Under the pieces are notes generated by a model. That model ran no database searches. It was not told the DNA's origin and saw only the letters and a program-made list of their open reading frames with translations. From Paracoccus sp. PAMC 22219 (lineage in GTDB: Bacteria; Pseudomonadota; Alphaproteobacteria; Rhodobacterales; Rhodobacteraceae), in contig NZ_BBPH01000076.1 in assembly GCF_000787695.1 (NCBI RefSeq), positions 1 to 55,214 of the forward strand: a stretch of DNA of 55,214 nt, written 5' to 3'. Position numbers and translations under genes: made by a program. Positions within the stretch are counted from its first letter, which is position 1, and each line of letters starts with the position of its first letter. Positions 28,532 to 37,093 of the stretch are shown piece after piece.

Positions 28532-29833
28532 TTACCCCAGTTTCAGGTTGTCGACGCCGACAAGGCGATCGTAAAGCCAATACAGGATCAGCACCGACCC
28601 CAGCAGCAGGGCCGCCAGCGCCGCCGCCATCGACCAGTTCAGCGTCCCGGTCATGTGCTGCGCGATCATGTTCGAAATCAGCTGTCCCGACGATCCGCCG
28701 ACCAGGGCGGGCGTGATGTAGTATCCGACCGCCAAGATGAAGACCAGCATCGCCCCCGCCCCCAGCCCCGGCAGGGTCTGCGGGAAATAGACGCGGCGGA
28801 ACGCGGTCCAGCTGGTCGCCCCCAGGCTGCGCGCGGCGCGGACATAGGCGGGGTTGATCGTCCGCATCACCGAATACAGCGGCAGGATCATGAAGGGCAG
28901 CAGGATATGCGTCATCGCGATGATCGTGCCGGTGCGGTTATAGATCATCTGCAACCGCGCATCGCCGCCGATGATCCCCATCCATACCAGGATGTCGTTG
29001 ATCACCCCTTGCTGCTGCAGAAGAACCATCCAGCTGGTCGTCCGGACCAGCAGAGATGTCCAGAACGGCAGCAGCACCAGGATCATCAGCAGGTTCGATT
29101 TCCGCATCGGCAGCGTCGCCAGCAAATGCGCGATGGGAAAGCCCAGGATGAATGTCAGCCCGGTAATCACCGCCGACAGCCAGAAGGTGCGCCAGAACAG
29201 CGTCAGATAGATCCGCTGCTGTTCCTCGACCTGCTGGATGTTGCCGTCTTCGTCGCGGGTGCGGTCCACGGCCGCCAGATAGAAATTCGCGGTGACCGGG
29301 GTCGATGCCGACCGCATCACCGACCACAGGCGCGGGTCGCCCCAAGCCTCGTTGATCTCCAGCAGGGCCTCCTGGTACGGCGGCTCCAGCCCGCGGCGCA
29401 CTTGGCGCCCTGTCGCGGTGAACAGCGACCGCGTCCCCGGCATGTCATAGTTGATCCGCGTGCCCACCACCCCGATGCTGCGTGCATCGGCGCTGGCAAC
29501 CAGGTCCTGGGCCAGCGCGGTCCAGGCGGCATCGTCGGGCGCGGTGCCATGTTCCGTCGACGCGAACCAGGCCGAGACCTGGGGCATGTTCGCGGAAAAG
29601 CCGTCATTGTGGAACGACCGCGCCAGCATCTGGCCGATCGGGACCACGAATGTGATCAAAATGAAGGCCAGCAGCGGCAGCACCAGCAGAAAGGCGCGGC
29701 GTCGCGCGCGGCGCTGGCTGTGGGCCAGGGCGCGGGCCAGCGGCATCCCGTCGGCGGTGGTCAGCGTGCCAGACCCCACACCGGATGCGGTGGTGGCGAT
29801 GGCGGCGTGTGGATCAAGTGCGGCGTCGGCCAT
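28532..29833 (-). CDS. Polyamine-type ABC transporter permease (PotB/PotH-like)
   Basis: The 433-residue permease has an extended N terminus (about 50 residues) and a large insertion of roughly 140 residues between helix one and two, which is typical of the long alphaproteobacterial PotB/PotH branch. The six-helix core follows, with 'ARSLGATSWTAFRRVYFPQ' as the ATPase-contacting EAA loop. It works with the PotC-like subunit, the PotA-like ATPase and one or both binding proteins. It starts 58 bases after the binding protein gene, with a hairpin in between. Confidence 0.88.
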   Translation of the reverse strand: MADAALDPHAAIATTASGVGSGTLTTADGMPLARALAHSQRRARRRAFLLVLPLLAFILITFVVPIGQMLARSFHNDGFSANMPQVSAWFASTEHGTAPDDAAWTALAQDLVASADARSIGVVGTRINYDMPGTRSLFTATGRQVRRGLEPPYQEALLEINEAWGDPRLWSVMRSASTPVTANFYLAAVDRTRDEDGNIQQVEEQQRIYLTLFWRTFWLSAVITGLTFILGFPIAHLLATLPMRKSNLLMILVLLPFWTSLLVRTTSWMVLLQQQGVINDILVWMGIIGGDARLQMIYNRTGTIIAMTHILLPFMILPLYSVMRTINPAYVRAARSLGATSWTAFRRVYFPQTLPGLGAGAMLVFILAVGYYITPALVGGSSGQLISNMIAQHMTGTLNWSMAAALAALLLGSVLILYWLYDRLVGVDNLKLG

Positions 29834-29856
29834 GTCGTCCCCCGGCAGTCAGGTCC

Positions 29857-29880
29857 GCCGCCCCCGGATGCGGGGGCGGC
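29857..29880 (-). repeat. Intercistronic hairpin after second binding-protein gene
   Basis: A perfect 10-bp stem, GCCGCCCCCG (29857-29866) with CGGGGGCGGC (29871-29880), has a GATG loop. It begins 12 bases after the binding-protein stop. In other binding-protein operons such hairpins stabilise the upstream mRNA and reduce readthrough to the permease genes. Confidence 0.6.
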
Positions 29881-29891
29881 AGGGTGTCAGT

Positions 29892-30968
29892 TCAGGACGC
29901 GGCCAGCCAGCTGTTGAAGCGTTCCGTCAGTTCCGCGGAATGGTCGGCCCAGAATTCCGGGTCGTCCGTCACCGCGTTGGCCAGCGCCTCGGGGCTGGTC
30001 GGCATGTGGGGCGCCATCTCCGTGACGCCATCCTGATACAGCCCCACCAGCGAGGTCGAGGATTGCCGCGCCGGGCCATAGGCGATGTATTTCGCCTGAT
30101 CGGCCAGCCGCTGCGTGTCGGTGGCGAATTTCAGGTATTCCATCGCCGCTTCCGGGTTGGGCGCGTCGACCGGGATCACGAACATGTCCATGTCCAGGTA
30201 CTGGCCGTCCCAGATGATCTCGAACGGCTGCTTTTCGGCCACCATCGCGTCGAAGGCGCGACCGTTATAGACGGTGGTCATGCTGACCTCTCCGTCGGCC
30301 AGCAGCTGCACGGGCTGGGCGCCGGCTTCCCACCAGACGGTCTCTCCCTTGATCGTGTCCAGCTTCGCGAATGCGCGGTCCACGCCTTCGGGGGTGGACA
30401 GCACGTCATAGACCTCGGCGGCGGGCACGCCGTCGGCGATCAATGCCAGGTACAGCGTGCGCTTGGGGTTCTTGGGCAGGCCGCGCTTGCCGGGGAAGGT
30501 CTCGGTGTCGAAGAAATCCGCCGCCGTGCTGGGGGCCTCGCCCTCGAACTTGGTGGTGTTGAAGGAAATGACCGTGCCCCAGACGATGTTGGCGACGGCA
30601 CAATCCTGCAGGGCGCCCGGCACGAAATCATCGGCGGCGGCGGTGCCATCGGGGGCGGTGGGCAGGTCGGCGGGGTCGATCTCGACCAGCGCGCCCTCGT
30701 CGCACAGGCGGATCGCGTCGCTGACCTCAACGTCAAAGACGTCGCCCGTGACGTTGCCAGCCTCGACCTGCGCGCGCAGGGGCGTTGCGGGGTTGTCGGC
30801 GGCGATCATGTTGACGGTGATGCCCGTCTCAGCGGTAAAGGGCTTGTTATAGGCCTCGACCTGGCTGACCTCATAGGCGCCGCCCCAGGACACGACGTTG
30901 ACCTCTTGCGCCATCGCGCCAAAGGCCACGCCGCACAGGGCGGTCGAAAGGATCAGGGTGGTTTTCAC
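29892..30968 (-). CDS. Polyamine-type ABC substrate-binding protein, copy 2
   Basis: The 358-residue periplasmic protein is of the PotD/SBP_bac_8 kind. A signal peptide (about 1-20, ending 'GAMA') precedes 'VNVVSWGGAYE'. It shares many segments with the neighbouring copy: 'KPFTAETGI', 'ADNPATP', 'AQVEAGNV', 'CDEGAL', 'LADGEVSM' and 'RFNSWLA'. The start is a GTG at 30968, about seven bases behind GGGAG; an ATG at 31016 would place charged residues in front of the signal peptide. The differing ligand-pocket regions suggest a second substrate or affinity. Confidence 0.88.
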   Translation of the reverse strand: MKTTLILSTALCGVAFGAMAQEVNVVSWGGAYEVSQVEAYNKPFTAETGITVNMIAADNPATPLRAQVEAGNVTGDVFDVEVSDAIRLCDEGALVEIDPADLPTAPDGTAAADDFVPGALQDCAVANIVWGTVISFNTTKFEGEAPSTAADFFDTETFPGKRGLPKNPKRTLYLALIADGVPAAEVYDVLSTPEGVDRAFAKLDTIKGETVWWEAGAQPVQLLADGEVSMTTVYNGRAFDAMVAEKQPFEIIWDGQYLDMDMFVIPVDAPNPEAAMEYLKFATDTQRLADQAKYIAYGPARQSSTSLVGLYQDGVTEMAPHMPTSPEALANAVTDDPEFWADHSAELTERFNSWLAAS

Positions 30969-30993
30969 GTTGGTTCTCCCGGTTGGTTGGTCT

Positions 30994-31009
30994 CGGGCAT
31001 TTTTGCCCG
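30994..31009 (-). repeat. Short hairpin upstream of binding-protein copy 2
   Basis: CGGGC (30994-30998) and GCCCG (31005-31009), plus an A-T pair, form a stem around four T residues, lying 25 bases before the GTG start of copy 2. It could tune translation start or be the remnant of a terminator (the loop gives A residues on the coding strand). Confidence 0.35.
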
Positions 31010-31035
31010 TTGTCATTGGCCCCGCTGCGGGGCGC

Positions 31036-31064
31036 GGACCGGGCGGGACGAACCCGCCCGGTCC
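31036..31064 (-). repeat. Intercistronic hairpin after first binding-protein gene
   Basis: A perfect 12-bp stem, GGACCGGGCGGG (31036-31047) with CCCGCCCGGTCC (31053-31064), has the loop ACGAA. It starts eight bases after the stop of binding-protein copy 1, mirroring the hairpin after copy 2. Confidence 0.6.
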
Positions 31065-31071
31065 GAATGGA

Positions 31072-32142
31072 TCAGCTGGCCAGCCAGCTGTTGAAACGCT
31101 CGATCAGCTCGGCATCGCGGTCGACCCAAAAATCCAAGTCCGATGCCAGCGCGCCGGCCATGTTGGCGTCAAAGGTCGGCAGGTTCGGGCCCATCGGCTC
31201 CTCGGTGCCCTCGATGTTGCCGACCATGGCCGCGGCGGACCGGCGGGGCGGGCCATAGCTGATGAATTCGGCGGCGCGGGCCTGGGGCGCGGATGCCGTG
31301 GTCCAGGCCACGAACTCCATCGCCTGCTCCAGGTTCGGCGCGCCCTTCGGCACCACCCAGCCCTCCATCTCATAGATCTGGGCGTCCCAGATGATCTCGA
31401 ACGGCTGGCCGTCGGCCTGGGCCGCGTTGAAGATCCGGCCGTTGAAGGCATAGGCCATGCTGACCTCGCCATCGGCCAGCAGTTGCGGAGGCTGCGCGCC
31501 CGCCTCCCACCAGATCACCTCGGACTTGATCGTGTCCAGTTTCGCAAAGGCCCGGTCCACGCCCTCGGGGGTGCCCAAGACCTCATAGACCTCGGCGGCA
31601 GGCACGCCATCCGCCATCAGGGCCAGTTCCAGGTTGAACTTGGCGCCCTTGCGCATCGTCCGCTTGCCCTGAAACGCCTCCAGGTCGAAGAAGTCGGCGG
31701 GCGTCGCGGGCTTGGCCTCCGGAAAGGCCGTGTCGTTGAACGCCAGAACCATCGAATATACGTCGGTCGCGACAAAGCATTCCGTCACCGCACCGTCGAT
31801 GAAATCGTCGGCCGCCGCCGTGCCGTCCTCGGCCGGCAGCAGGATGGCCGGGTCGATCACCTCCAACGCACCCTCGTCGCACAGCCGCACCGCATCGGCA
31901 TACTCGACCGATGCGACGTCGACGCTGACATTGCCCGCCTCGACCTGCGCCTTGATCGGGGTCGCGGGGTTGTCGGCGTCCGACATGATGACGTTGATGC
32001 CCGTCTCCGCCGTGAACGGCTTGGCATAGGCCTCCAGGTGGCTGTTGCCATAGGCGCCGCCCCAGGACAGCAGGTTCACATCGGCCAGTGCCGGCCCGGC
32101 GACCAGGCCCATCGCGGTGCTGAGTGCAAGAAAACGCTTCAT
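31072..32142 (-). CDS. Polyamine-type ABC substrate-binding protein, copy 1
   Basis: The 356-residue periplasmic protein has a signal peptide (about 1-20, ending 'GPALA') followed by 'DVNLLSWGGAYGNS'. The PotD-like fold is shared with copy 2, including 'EALYxKPF'-type and 'WWEAGAQPPQLLADGEVS' regions. The start at 32142 has GGAG upstream (CCGGAGACTTCG); the longer frame to 32193 overlaps the ATPase gene. It is the first binding protein of the operon, directly after the ATPase gene. Substrate assignment to polyamines is by family only; amino acids or opines remain possible. Confidence 0.88.
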   Translation of the reverse strand: MKRFLALSTAMGLVAGPALADVNLLSWGGAYGNSHLEAYAKPFTAETGINVIMSDADNPATPIKAQVEAGNVSVDVASVEYADAVRLCDEGALEVIDPAILLPAEDGTAAADDFIDGAVTECFVATDVYSMVLAFNDTAFPEAKPATPADFFDLEAFQGKRTMRKGAKFNLELALMADGVPAAEVYEVLGTPEGVDRAFAKLDTIKSEVIWWEAGAQPPQLLADGEVSMAYAFNGRIFNAAQADGQPFEIIWDAQIYEMEGWVVPKGAPNLEQAMEFVAWTTASAPQARAAEFISYGPPRRSAAAMVGNIEGTEEPMGPNLPTFDANMAGALASDLDFWVDRDAELIERFNSWLAS

Positions 32143-32167
32143 CGAAGTCTCCGGTTGGGAAAGGGGA

Positions 32168-33271
32168 TCAGATCGGGTCCAGCGCGCGGGCATCCTGGGG
32201 ATGCCAGCCGATGCGGATCACCTGGCCTGGGTCCAGGCGGGTCTGGCCGATCGTGTTGCGCATCTTCATGACGAAATTGTCGCTGCCCGCGACCTTCAGC
32301 CGGGCGCGCAGGATGTCGCCCATATAGATGACCTCCATCACCTGCGCCTCGATCGTGTGGGCGCCCTGGGACATCATCTCGGGCTTGAACTCGACCCGTT
32401 CGGGGCGGATGGACACGGTCGTGCGCTGACCCTTTTCGCGGATGTTGACGGCGGTCGCGTCGATCACGCCGCCCCCGTCCAGCCGCACCAGCGCCCTGTC
32501 GCCATCCAGCTGTTCAATCGTGCCCGGCAGGACATTGTTTTCGCCGATGAAGCTGGCGACAAAGATGTTCTCGGGGCGCTCGTACAGATCGGAGGGCGGG
32601 GCCAGCTGCTGGATGCGCCCGTCGTTGAAGACCGCGATGCGGTCCGACATGGTCAGCGCCTCGCCCTGATCATGGGTCACATAGACCACGGTAATTCCAA
32701 GTTTCTCATGCAAGTGCTTGATCTCAAACTGCATGTGTTCACGCAGCTGCTTGTCCAGCGCGCCAAGCGGCTCGTCCATCAGCACCAGCTCGGGATCGAA
32801 CACCAGCGCGCGGGCCAGGGCGATCCGCTGTTGCTGGCCGCCGGAAAGCTGGGCGGGGCGACGGTTCGCGAACTTGCCCATCTGCACCATGTCCAGCGCG
32901 CGGGCGATGCGCGTCTGGCGTTCGTCCTTGCCCATGCCGCGCACTTCCAGCGGAAAGGACAGGTTCTCTCCGACCGTCATGTGCGGGAACAGCGCATAGT
33001 TCTGGAACACCATGCCGATCCCGCGCTTGTGCGGCGGCACCTGGTTGATCGGGCGGCCGTCAAGGCGGATCTCTCCGTTCGTGGCGGTCTCGAAGCCTGC
33101 CAGCATCATCAGGCAGGTCGTCTTGCCGGACCCGGACGGCCCCAGCATCGTCAGAAACTCTCCCCTCCCGATGGACAGATTCAAGTCTTTGACGACAAGT
33201 GTTTGTCCATCATAGCTTTTTTGCACATGCTCGAAGGCGACGAATGCGTCGCCGTGGCGGTCGTCCAGCAA
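32168..33271 (-). CDS. Polyamine-type ABC transporter ATPase (PotA-like)
   Basis: The 367-residue protein has Walker A 'GPSGSGKT', Q-loop 'FQNYALFPHM', signature 'LSGGQQQR', Walker B 'LVLMDEPLGALD' and switch histidine 'VTHDQ'. A TOBE domain occupies about 270-360. It powers the operon's importer. The start is probably TTG at 33271, seven bases after GGAGA; there is no ATG or GTG before the conserved region. It is the first gene of the five-gene ABC operon (six with the hemerythrin gene). Confidence 0.9.
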   Translation of the reverse strand: MLDDRHGDAFVAFEHVQKSYDGQTLVVKDLNLSIGRGEFLTMLGPSGSGKTTCLMMLAGFETATNGEIRLDGRPINQVPPHKRGIGMVFQNYALFPHMTVGENLSFPLEVRGMGKDERQTRIARALDMVQMGKFANRRPAQLSGGQQQRIALARALVFDPELVLMDEPLGALDKQLREHMQFEIKHLHEKLGITVVYVTHDQGEALTMSDRIAVFNDGRIQQLAPPSDLYERPENIFVASFIGENNVLPGTIEQLDGDRALVRLDGGGVIDATAVNIREKGQRTTVSIRPERVEFKPEMMSQGAHTIEAQVMEVIYMGDILRARLKVAGSDNFVMKMRNTIGQTRLDPGQVIRIGWHPQDARALDPI

Positions 33272-33380
33272 AAGCGCTCTCCCTGTTTTGTCGTTGGTTA
33301 TTCAGCGCAAGGATCAGGTTAAGCGTCGCCCTGCCCGGCTGGCAATATCAATTGCGACATTCCATGCGCCGAACGCGTCG

Positions 33381-33410
33381 CGCCCGAAACCCCGTGATGG
33401 GGCTTCGCGC
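33381..33410. repeat. Imperfect inverted repeat before the ABC operon
   Basis: CGCCCGAAACCCC and GGGGCTTCGCGC form an imperfect hairpin around a short GTGAT loop in the 220-base gap between the second helicase and the ABC operon. It may be the helicase terminator or lie in the operon's control region. No T-tract follows. The rest of the gap (33272-33491) should hold the operon promoter, but no clear boxes were assigned. Confidence 0.35.
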
Positions 33411-33491
33411 GATGGCTGTGTCGATTGCAGAGCGTGCAGGACCCGCTGCCTGTTATTCAGGCAATCGTCCGGGCCTGCGGGCAGTCGCCGA

Positions 33492-35399
33492 TCAGGCGGG
33501 GCGCTTGGGGCCCTTGCGATGCGCCTTGGGCGCACCGGCCTTGTCGGCGGCGGGCTTGGACTTGGCCCAAGCGGGCTTCGGACCCTTGCCGGCGTCGGCG
33601 GACGACTTCTTCTTCCACGATTTCACGGCCGCATGCGGTCCGGTCTCGCGCGGTTCGGCCGGGACGTCATCGGGCACCCAGCCACCGCGGGCCGACTTGA
33701 CGCGCTCCTTATGACCCTCATCCGATGCGGCGGGCTTGGCGCGGGGCGCGGGCTTGCGGCCCTCGGAGCGGTTGTCGGTGCGCGGGGCGCGCGGGGCGCG
33801 TTCGATAGGCGCATCCAGATCCGGGGCGCCGTCCATGCGGCGCATGGTGACCTCGGGCGTGATCTCGATGAAATCGCCGAACTTGGCGGCCACTTCGGAC
33901 GCGATCTGGATATAGGACAGGTCCTGCTTCACGCGGATCGCGCCGATGCTGTCGCGGGTGATCCCGCCCGCGTCGCAGACCTTGGGCAGCAGCCAGCGCG
34001 CCTCGGCGCGACCGGAATGGCCGACCGACAGCGTGAACCAGACCGACGGCCCGAATTCGCGCTGCGGGCGGGGTGCCATCGGCGCGGGGGGCGCATGCGC
34101 CTCGGCCAGCTCCTCGGCGGCGGGGCGGCCTTCGCGCCACATGCGCAGGAACGCGGCGGCGACCTGTTCGGCGCTGAACTGCTCCAGCAGCTGTGCCGCC
34201 AGCGCAGCATCCTCGCCGGCCGGTTCGTGCAGGCCGGGGTGGTCCAGCATGCGCTGGTCGTCACGGGCGCGAACCTCGTCTGCGGTCGGCGCGTCCAGCC
34301 ATTCGGCCGAAACCTTGGCGTTCTGCAGCAGGCGCTGTGCGCGGCGATAATCGGCAGAGGGCACGATCAGCGCGGACACGCCCTTGGACCCGGCGCGCCC
34401 GGTGCGGCCCGACCGGTGCAGCATGGTGTCGGGGTTGGTCGGCAGATCGGCGTGGATCACCAGTTCCAGCCCCGGCAGGTCGATGCCGCGGGCGGCGACG
34501 TCGGTGGCGATGCAGACGCGGGCGCGACCGTCGCGCAGCGCTTGCAGTGCGTGGGTGCGTTCCTGCTGGGACAGCTCTCCCGACAGGGCCACGCATTTGA
34601 AGCCGCGGTTCGACATGCGCGCCAGCAGGTGGTTCACGTTGGCCCGCGTCTTGCAGAAGACGATGGCGGTCTGCGCCTCGTGGATGCGCAGCAGGTTGAA
34701 GATCGCGGGCTCGCGGTCGCGGGCGGTTACGGTATAGGCGCGATAGGCGATGTCGCCGTGCTGGCGTGCCTCGCCCATGGCGGCGATGCGCAGGGCGTCA
34801 CGCTGGAAATCGCGGGCCAGCTTTTCGATCGCGGACGGCACCGTGGCCGAGAACATCAGCGTGCGGCGCTCGACGGGCGCTGCACCCAGGATGAACTCCA
34901 GGTCCTCGCGGAAGCCCAGGTCCAGCATCTCGTCGGCCTCGTCCAGAACGGCGGCGCGCAGATCGGACAGATCCAGGCTGCCCCGGTCGATATGGTCGCG
35001 CAGGCGGCCCGGCGTGCCGACCACGATCTGGGCGCCACGCTGCAGGGCGCGTTTCTCGTTGCGGTAATCCATGCCGCCGACGCAGGTGGCGATCTGCGCG
35101 CCGGTGCCGGCATAAAGCCACTCCAGTTCGCGCGCGACCTGCAGTGCCAGTTCGCGCGTCGGCGCGATGGCCAGCGCCAGGGGCAGTTGCCCCTCGATCA
35201 TGCGGTCGCCGTCCAGCAGCTCGGCCCCGATGGCCAGGCCAAAGGCCACGGTCTTGCCCGACCCGGTCTGGGCCGAGACCAGCACGTCGCGGCCTTGCGC
35301 CTCGGGCGCCAGAACGGCGCTTTGCACCGCGGTTAGGGTCTCATAGCCCTTGTCGGCCAACGCCGCCTGAAGCGGCGCGGGGAAATTCAGTTCAGTCAT
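33492..35399 (-). CDS. DEAD-box RNA helicase with DbpA-type RNA-binding domain
   Basis: The 635-residue-class protein (634 residues) has 'AQTGSGKT', 'PTRELALQ', 'TPGRLRDH', 'DEAD' in 'AVLDEADEMLD', 'FSATV', 'ARGIDLPGLE' and 'HRSGRTGRAG'. A DbpA_RBD domain follows ('SYIQIASEVAAKFGDFIEI') and then a long basic, Lys/Arg/Ala-rich tail that probably binds RNA non-specifically. It resembles CsdA/DeaD-type helicases used in ribosome assembly and cold adaptation. The start at 35399 (MTELNFPAPL) matches the family's N terminus. It is intact, unlike the first helicase. Confidence 0.9.
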   Translation of the reverse strand: MTELNFPAPLQAALADKGYETLTAVQSAVLAPEAQGRDVLVSAQTGSGKTVAFGLAIGAELLDGDRMIEGQLPLALAIAPTRELALQVARELEWLYAGTGAQIATCVGGMDYRNEKRALQRGAQIVVGTPGRLRDHIDRGSLDLSDLRAAVLDEADEMLDLGFREDLEFILGAAPVERRTLMFSATVPSAIEKLARDFQRDALRIAAMGEARQHGDIAYRAYTVTARDREPAIFNLLRIHEAQTAIVFCKTRANVNHLLARMSNRGFKCVALSGELSQQERTHALQALRDGRARVCIATDVAARGIDLPGLELVIHADLPTNPDTMLHRSGRTGRAGSKGVSALIVPSADYRRAQRLLQNAKVSAEWLDAPTADEVRARDDQRMLDHPGLHEPAGEDAALAAQLLEQFSAEQVAAAFLRMWREGRPAAEELAEAHAPPAPMAPRPQREFGPSVWFTLSVGHSGRAEARWLLPKVCDAGGITRDSIGAIRVKQDLSYIQIASEVAAKFGDFIEITPEVTMRRMDGAPDLDAPIERAPRAPRTDNRSEGRKPAPRAKPAASDEGHKERVKSARGGWVPDDVPAEPRETGPHAAVKSWKKKSSADAGKGPKPAWAKSKPAADKAGAPKAHRKGPKRPA

Positions 35400-35546
35400 G
35401 TGATTCGCCAAAATGCGGGGGTCGTGAGCGACCCGATGAGCGGCACCTATCGTCGCTGCGACCGGCCCACCCTGCACCCGCCGCCCCGGACTAGCAGGGC
35501 CAAAGGCGGTTCCCTACGCGACTTGGATCGCAAAGTCCACGCCCAA

Positions 35547-36023
35547 TCACGGGGTGTTCGACGCGGCCTCCTGGCGGGCCGCGATCTCGCGCCGCATGGT
35601 GCGCCGGACCTCGGCGGAACGCCAGCGCTGGCGGTCGATCTCGTCCTCCAGTTCGGGTTTGGGGACGGGGACGGGATGGCCGCGTTCGTCGACCGCGACC
35701 ATGGTGAAATAGCACGAATTGGTATGCCTGCGCGTACCGCGGCGGATGTTCTCGGCCTCGACCCGGATGCCGACCTCCATCGAGGTGCGCCCGGTGTGGT
35801 TCACCCGCGCGCGAAAGGTGACCAGTTCGCCCACGTGGATGGCCTCCTTGAAAGTCACCTGGTCGACCGACAGGGTTACCGCATATTCCCCCGACCACCG
35901 TGACGCGCAGGCATAGGCCACCCGGTCCAGGCAGGCCAACAGCGCGCCGCCATGCACCTTGCCGCTGAAATTCGCCATGTCCGGCGACATCAGCACCGTC
36001 ATCTCCAGCCCGCGCTTGTCCAT
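35547..36023 (-). CDS. Acyl-CoA thioesterase, YciA-like hotdog fold
   Basis: The 158-residue protein has the hotdog thioesterase pattern 'ANFSGKVHGGALLACLDRVAY', with the glycine-flanked active-site region, and 'VTFKEAIHVGELVTF'. It hydrolyses acyl-CoA esters in the cytoplasm. The start at 36023 (MDKRGLEMTV) has a GGGGGA site upstream; the longer frame to 36071 is rejected. It is divergent from the thiamine operon across about 100 bases. Confidence 0.9.
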   Translation of the reverse strand: MDKRGLEMTVLMSPDMANFSGKVHGGALLACLDRVAYACASRWSGEYAVTLSVDQVTFKEAIHVGELVTFRARVNHTGRTSMEVGIRVEAENIRRGTRRHTNSCYFTMVAVDERGHPVPVPKPELEDEIDRQRWRSAEVRRTMRREIAARQEAASNTP

Positions 36024-36123
36024 CGGTCCCCCGTCTGCTGAACCGCCATCCTGCGACAATCGCGGCCGCACGAAAAGCCCCCCTTGCGCCCCGCGCCCGC
36101 CCGACCTAGCCTTGACGGTGCAA

Positions 36124-36207
<84 letters not shown>

Positions 36208-36246
36208 GCAGATATCCGCGCGCCCCCGGCCCGCCCTGTGTCCCCA

Positions 36247-36284
36247 CCCCTTTGCCCGGTCACGACCCGCCACCTTAAAGGGGG
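36247..36284 (+). promoter_or_regulatory. Likely expression platform masking the thiD ribosome site
   Basis: CCCCTTT (36247-36253) is complementary to AAAGGGG (36277-36283), which is the ribosome-binding site of thiD, six bases before its GTG. A hairpin between them would block translation start. This fits the translational mode of most proteobacterial TPP riboswitches, but the pairing is inferred, not shown. Confidence 0.5.
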
Positions 36285-36289
36285 ACGAC

Positions 36290-37093
36290 GTGACAGCACC
36301 CATTGCCCTGACCATCGCCGGGTCCGATTCGGGCGGCGGCGCCGGCATCCAGGCGGATCTGAAAACCTTTTCGGCGCTTGGCTGCTATGGCGCCAGCGTG
36401 GTGACCGCACTGACCGCGCAGAACACCCGCACCGTCAGCATGGTCGAACCCGCCAGCCCCGCGATGATCGCGGCCCAGATGCGCGCCGTGCTGGACGATC
36501 TGGATGTCCGCGCGATCAAGCTGGGCATGCTGGGCGCGGCTGACGCCATCGCCACCGTGGCCCGCGGGCTGGACGGCTGCGGCCTGCCCGTCGTGCTGGA
36601 TCCGGTGATGATCGCGAAATCGGGCGACCGGCTGCTGCCGCCCGACGCCATTGATGCGTTGCGCGCCCTGCTGCCCTGCGCGACCATGCTGACCCCGAAC
36701 CTGCCGGAGGCCGCCTTCCTGCTGGATTGTGCCCCGGCCACCAGCCCGGCGCAGATGGCCGAACAGGGGGCGGCACTGCGCGCGATGGGCGCGCAGGCTG
36801 TGCTGATGAAGGGCGGTCACGGGGATGGCGCGATCTGCACCGACCTTCTGGTGACCGCGCAGGGGGCGACGCCCTTCAGCGCACGACGCCTGGCGACGCG
36901 CAACACGCATGGCACCGGCTGCACGCTGTCCGCGGCGATCGCGGCGGGGCTGGCGCAAGGCCTGCCGCTGGTGCAGGCCGTGGGGGTCGCGCATCGCTAT
37001 CTGCAACGCGCGATCGCGGCGGCGGATGACCTGCACGTGGGCTCGGGGCATGGGCCTGTGCATCATTTCCATGCGGTCTGGTCACATGGCTGA
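36290..37093 (+). CDS. thiD: Hydroxymethylpyrimidine (phosphate) kinase
   Basis: The 267-residue ribokinase-fold protein has '[20 protein letters not shown]' at the start, 'KSGDRLL', 'LTPNLPEA' and the anion-hole/catalytic '[15 protein letters not shown]'. It phosphorylates HMP and HMP-P to HMP-PP for thiamine synthesis. The GTG start at 36290 is set by AAAGGGGG six bases upstream and gives the usual N terminus. It is the first gene of the riboswitch-controlled operon and overlaps thiO by eight bases. Confidence 0.95.
   Translation: MTAPIALTIAGSDSGGGAGIQADLKTFSALGCYGASVVTALTAQNTRTVSMVEPASPAMIAAQMRAVLDDLDVRAIKLGMLGAADAIATVARGLDGCGLPVVLDPVMIAKSGDRLLPPDAIDALRALLPCATMLTPNLPEAAFLLDCAPATSPAQMAEQGAALRAMGAQAVLMKGGHGDGAICTDLLVTAQGATPFSARRLATRNTHGTGCTLSAAIAAGLAQGLPLVQAVGVAHRYLQRAIAAADDLHVGSGHGPVHHFHAVWSHG

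Noticed and set aside
33447-33463. Hairpin TGCCTG/CAGGCA as terminator of the second helicase
   Set aside because: The stem is only six base pairs and has no T-tract on either strand.
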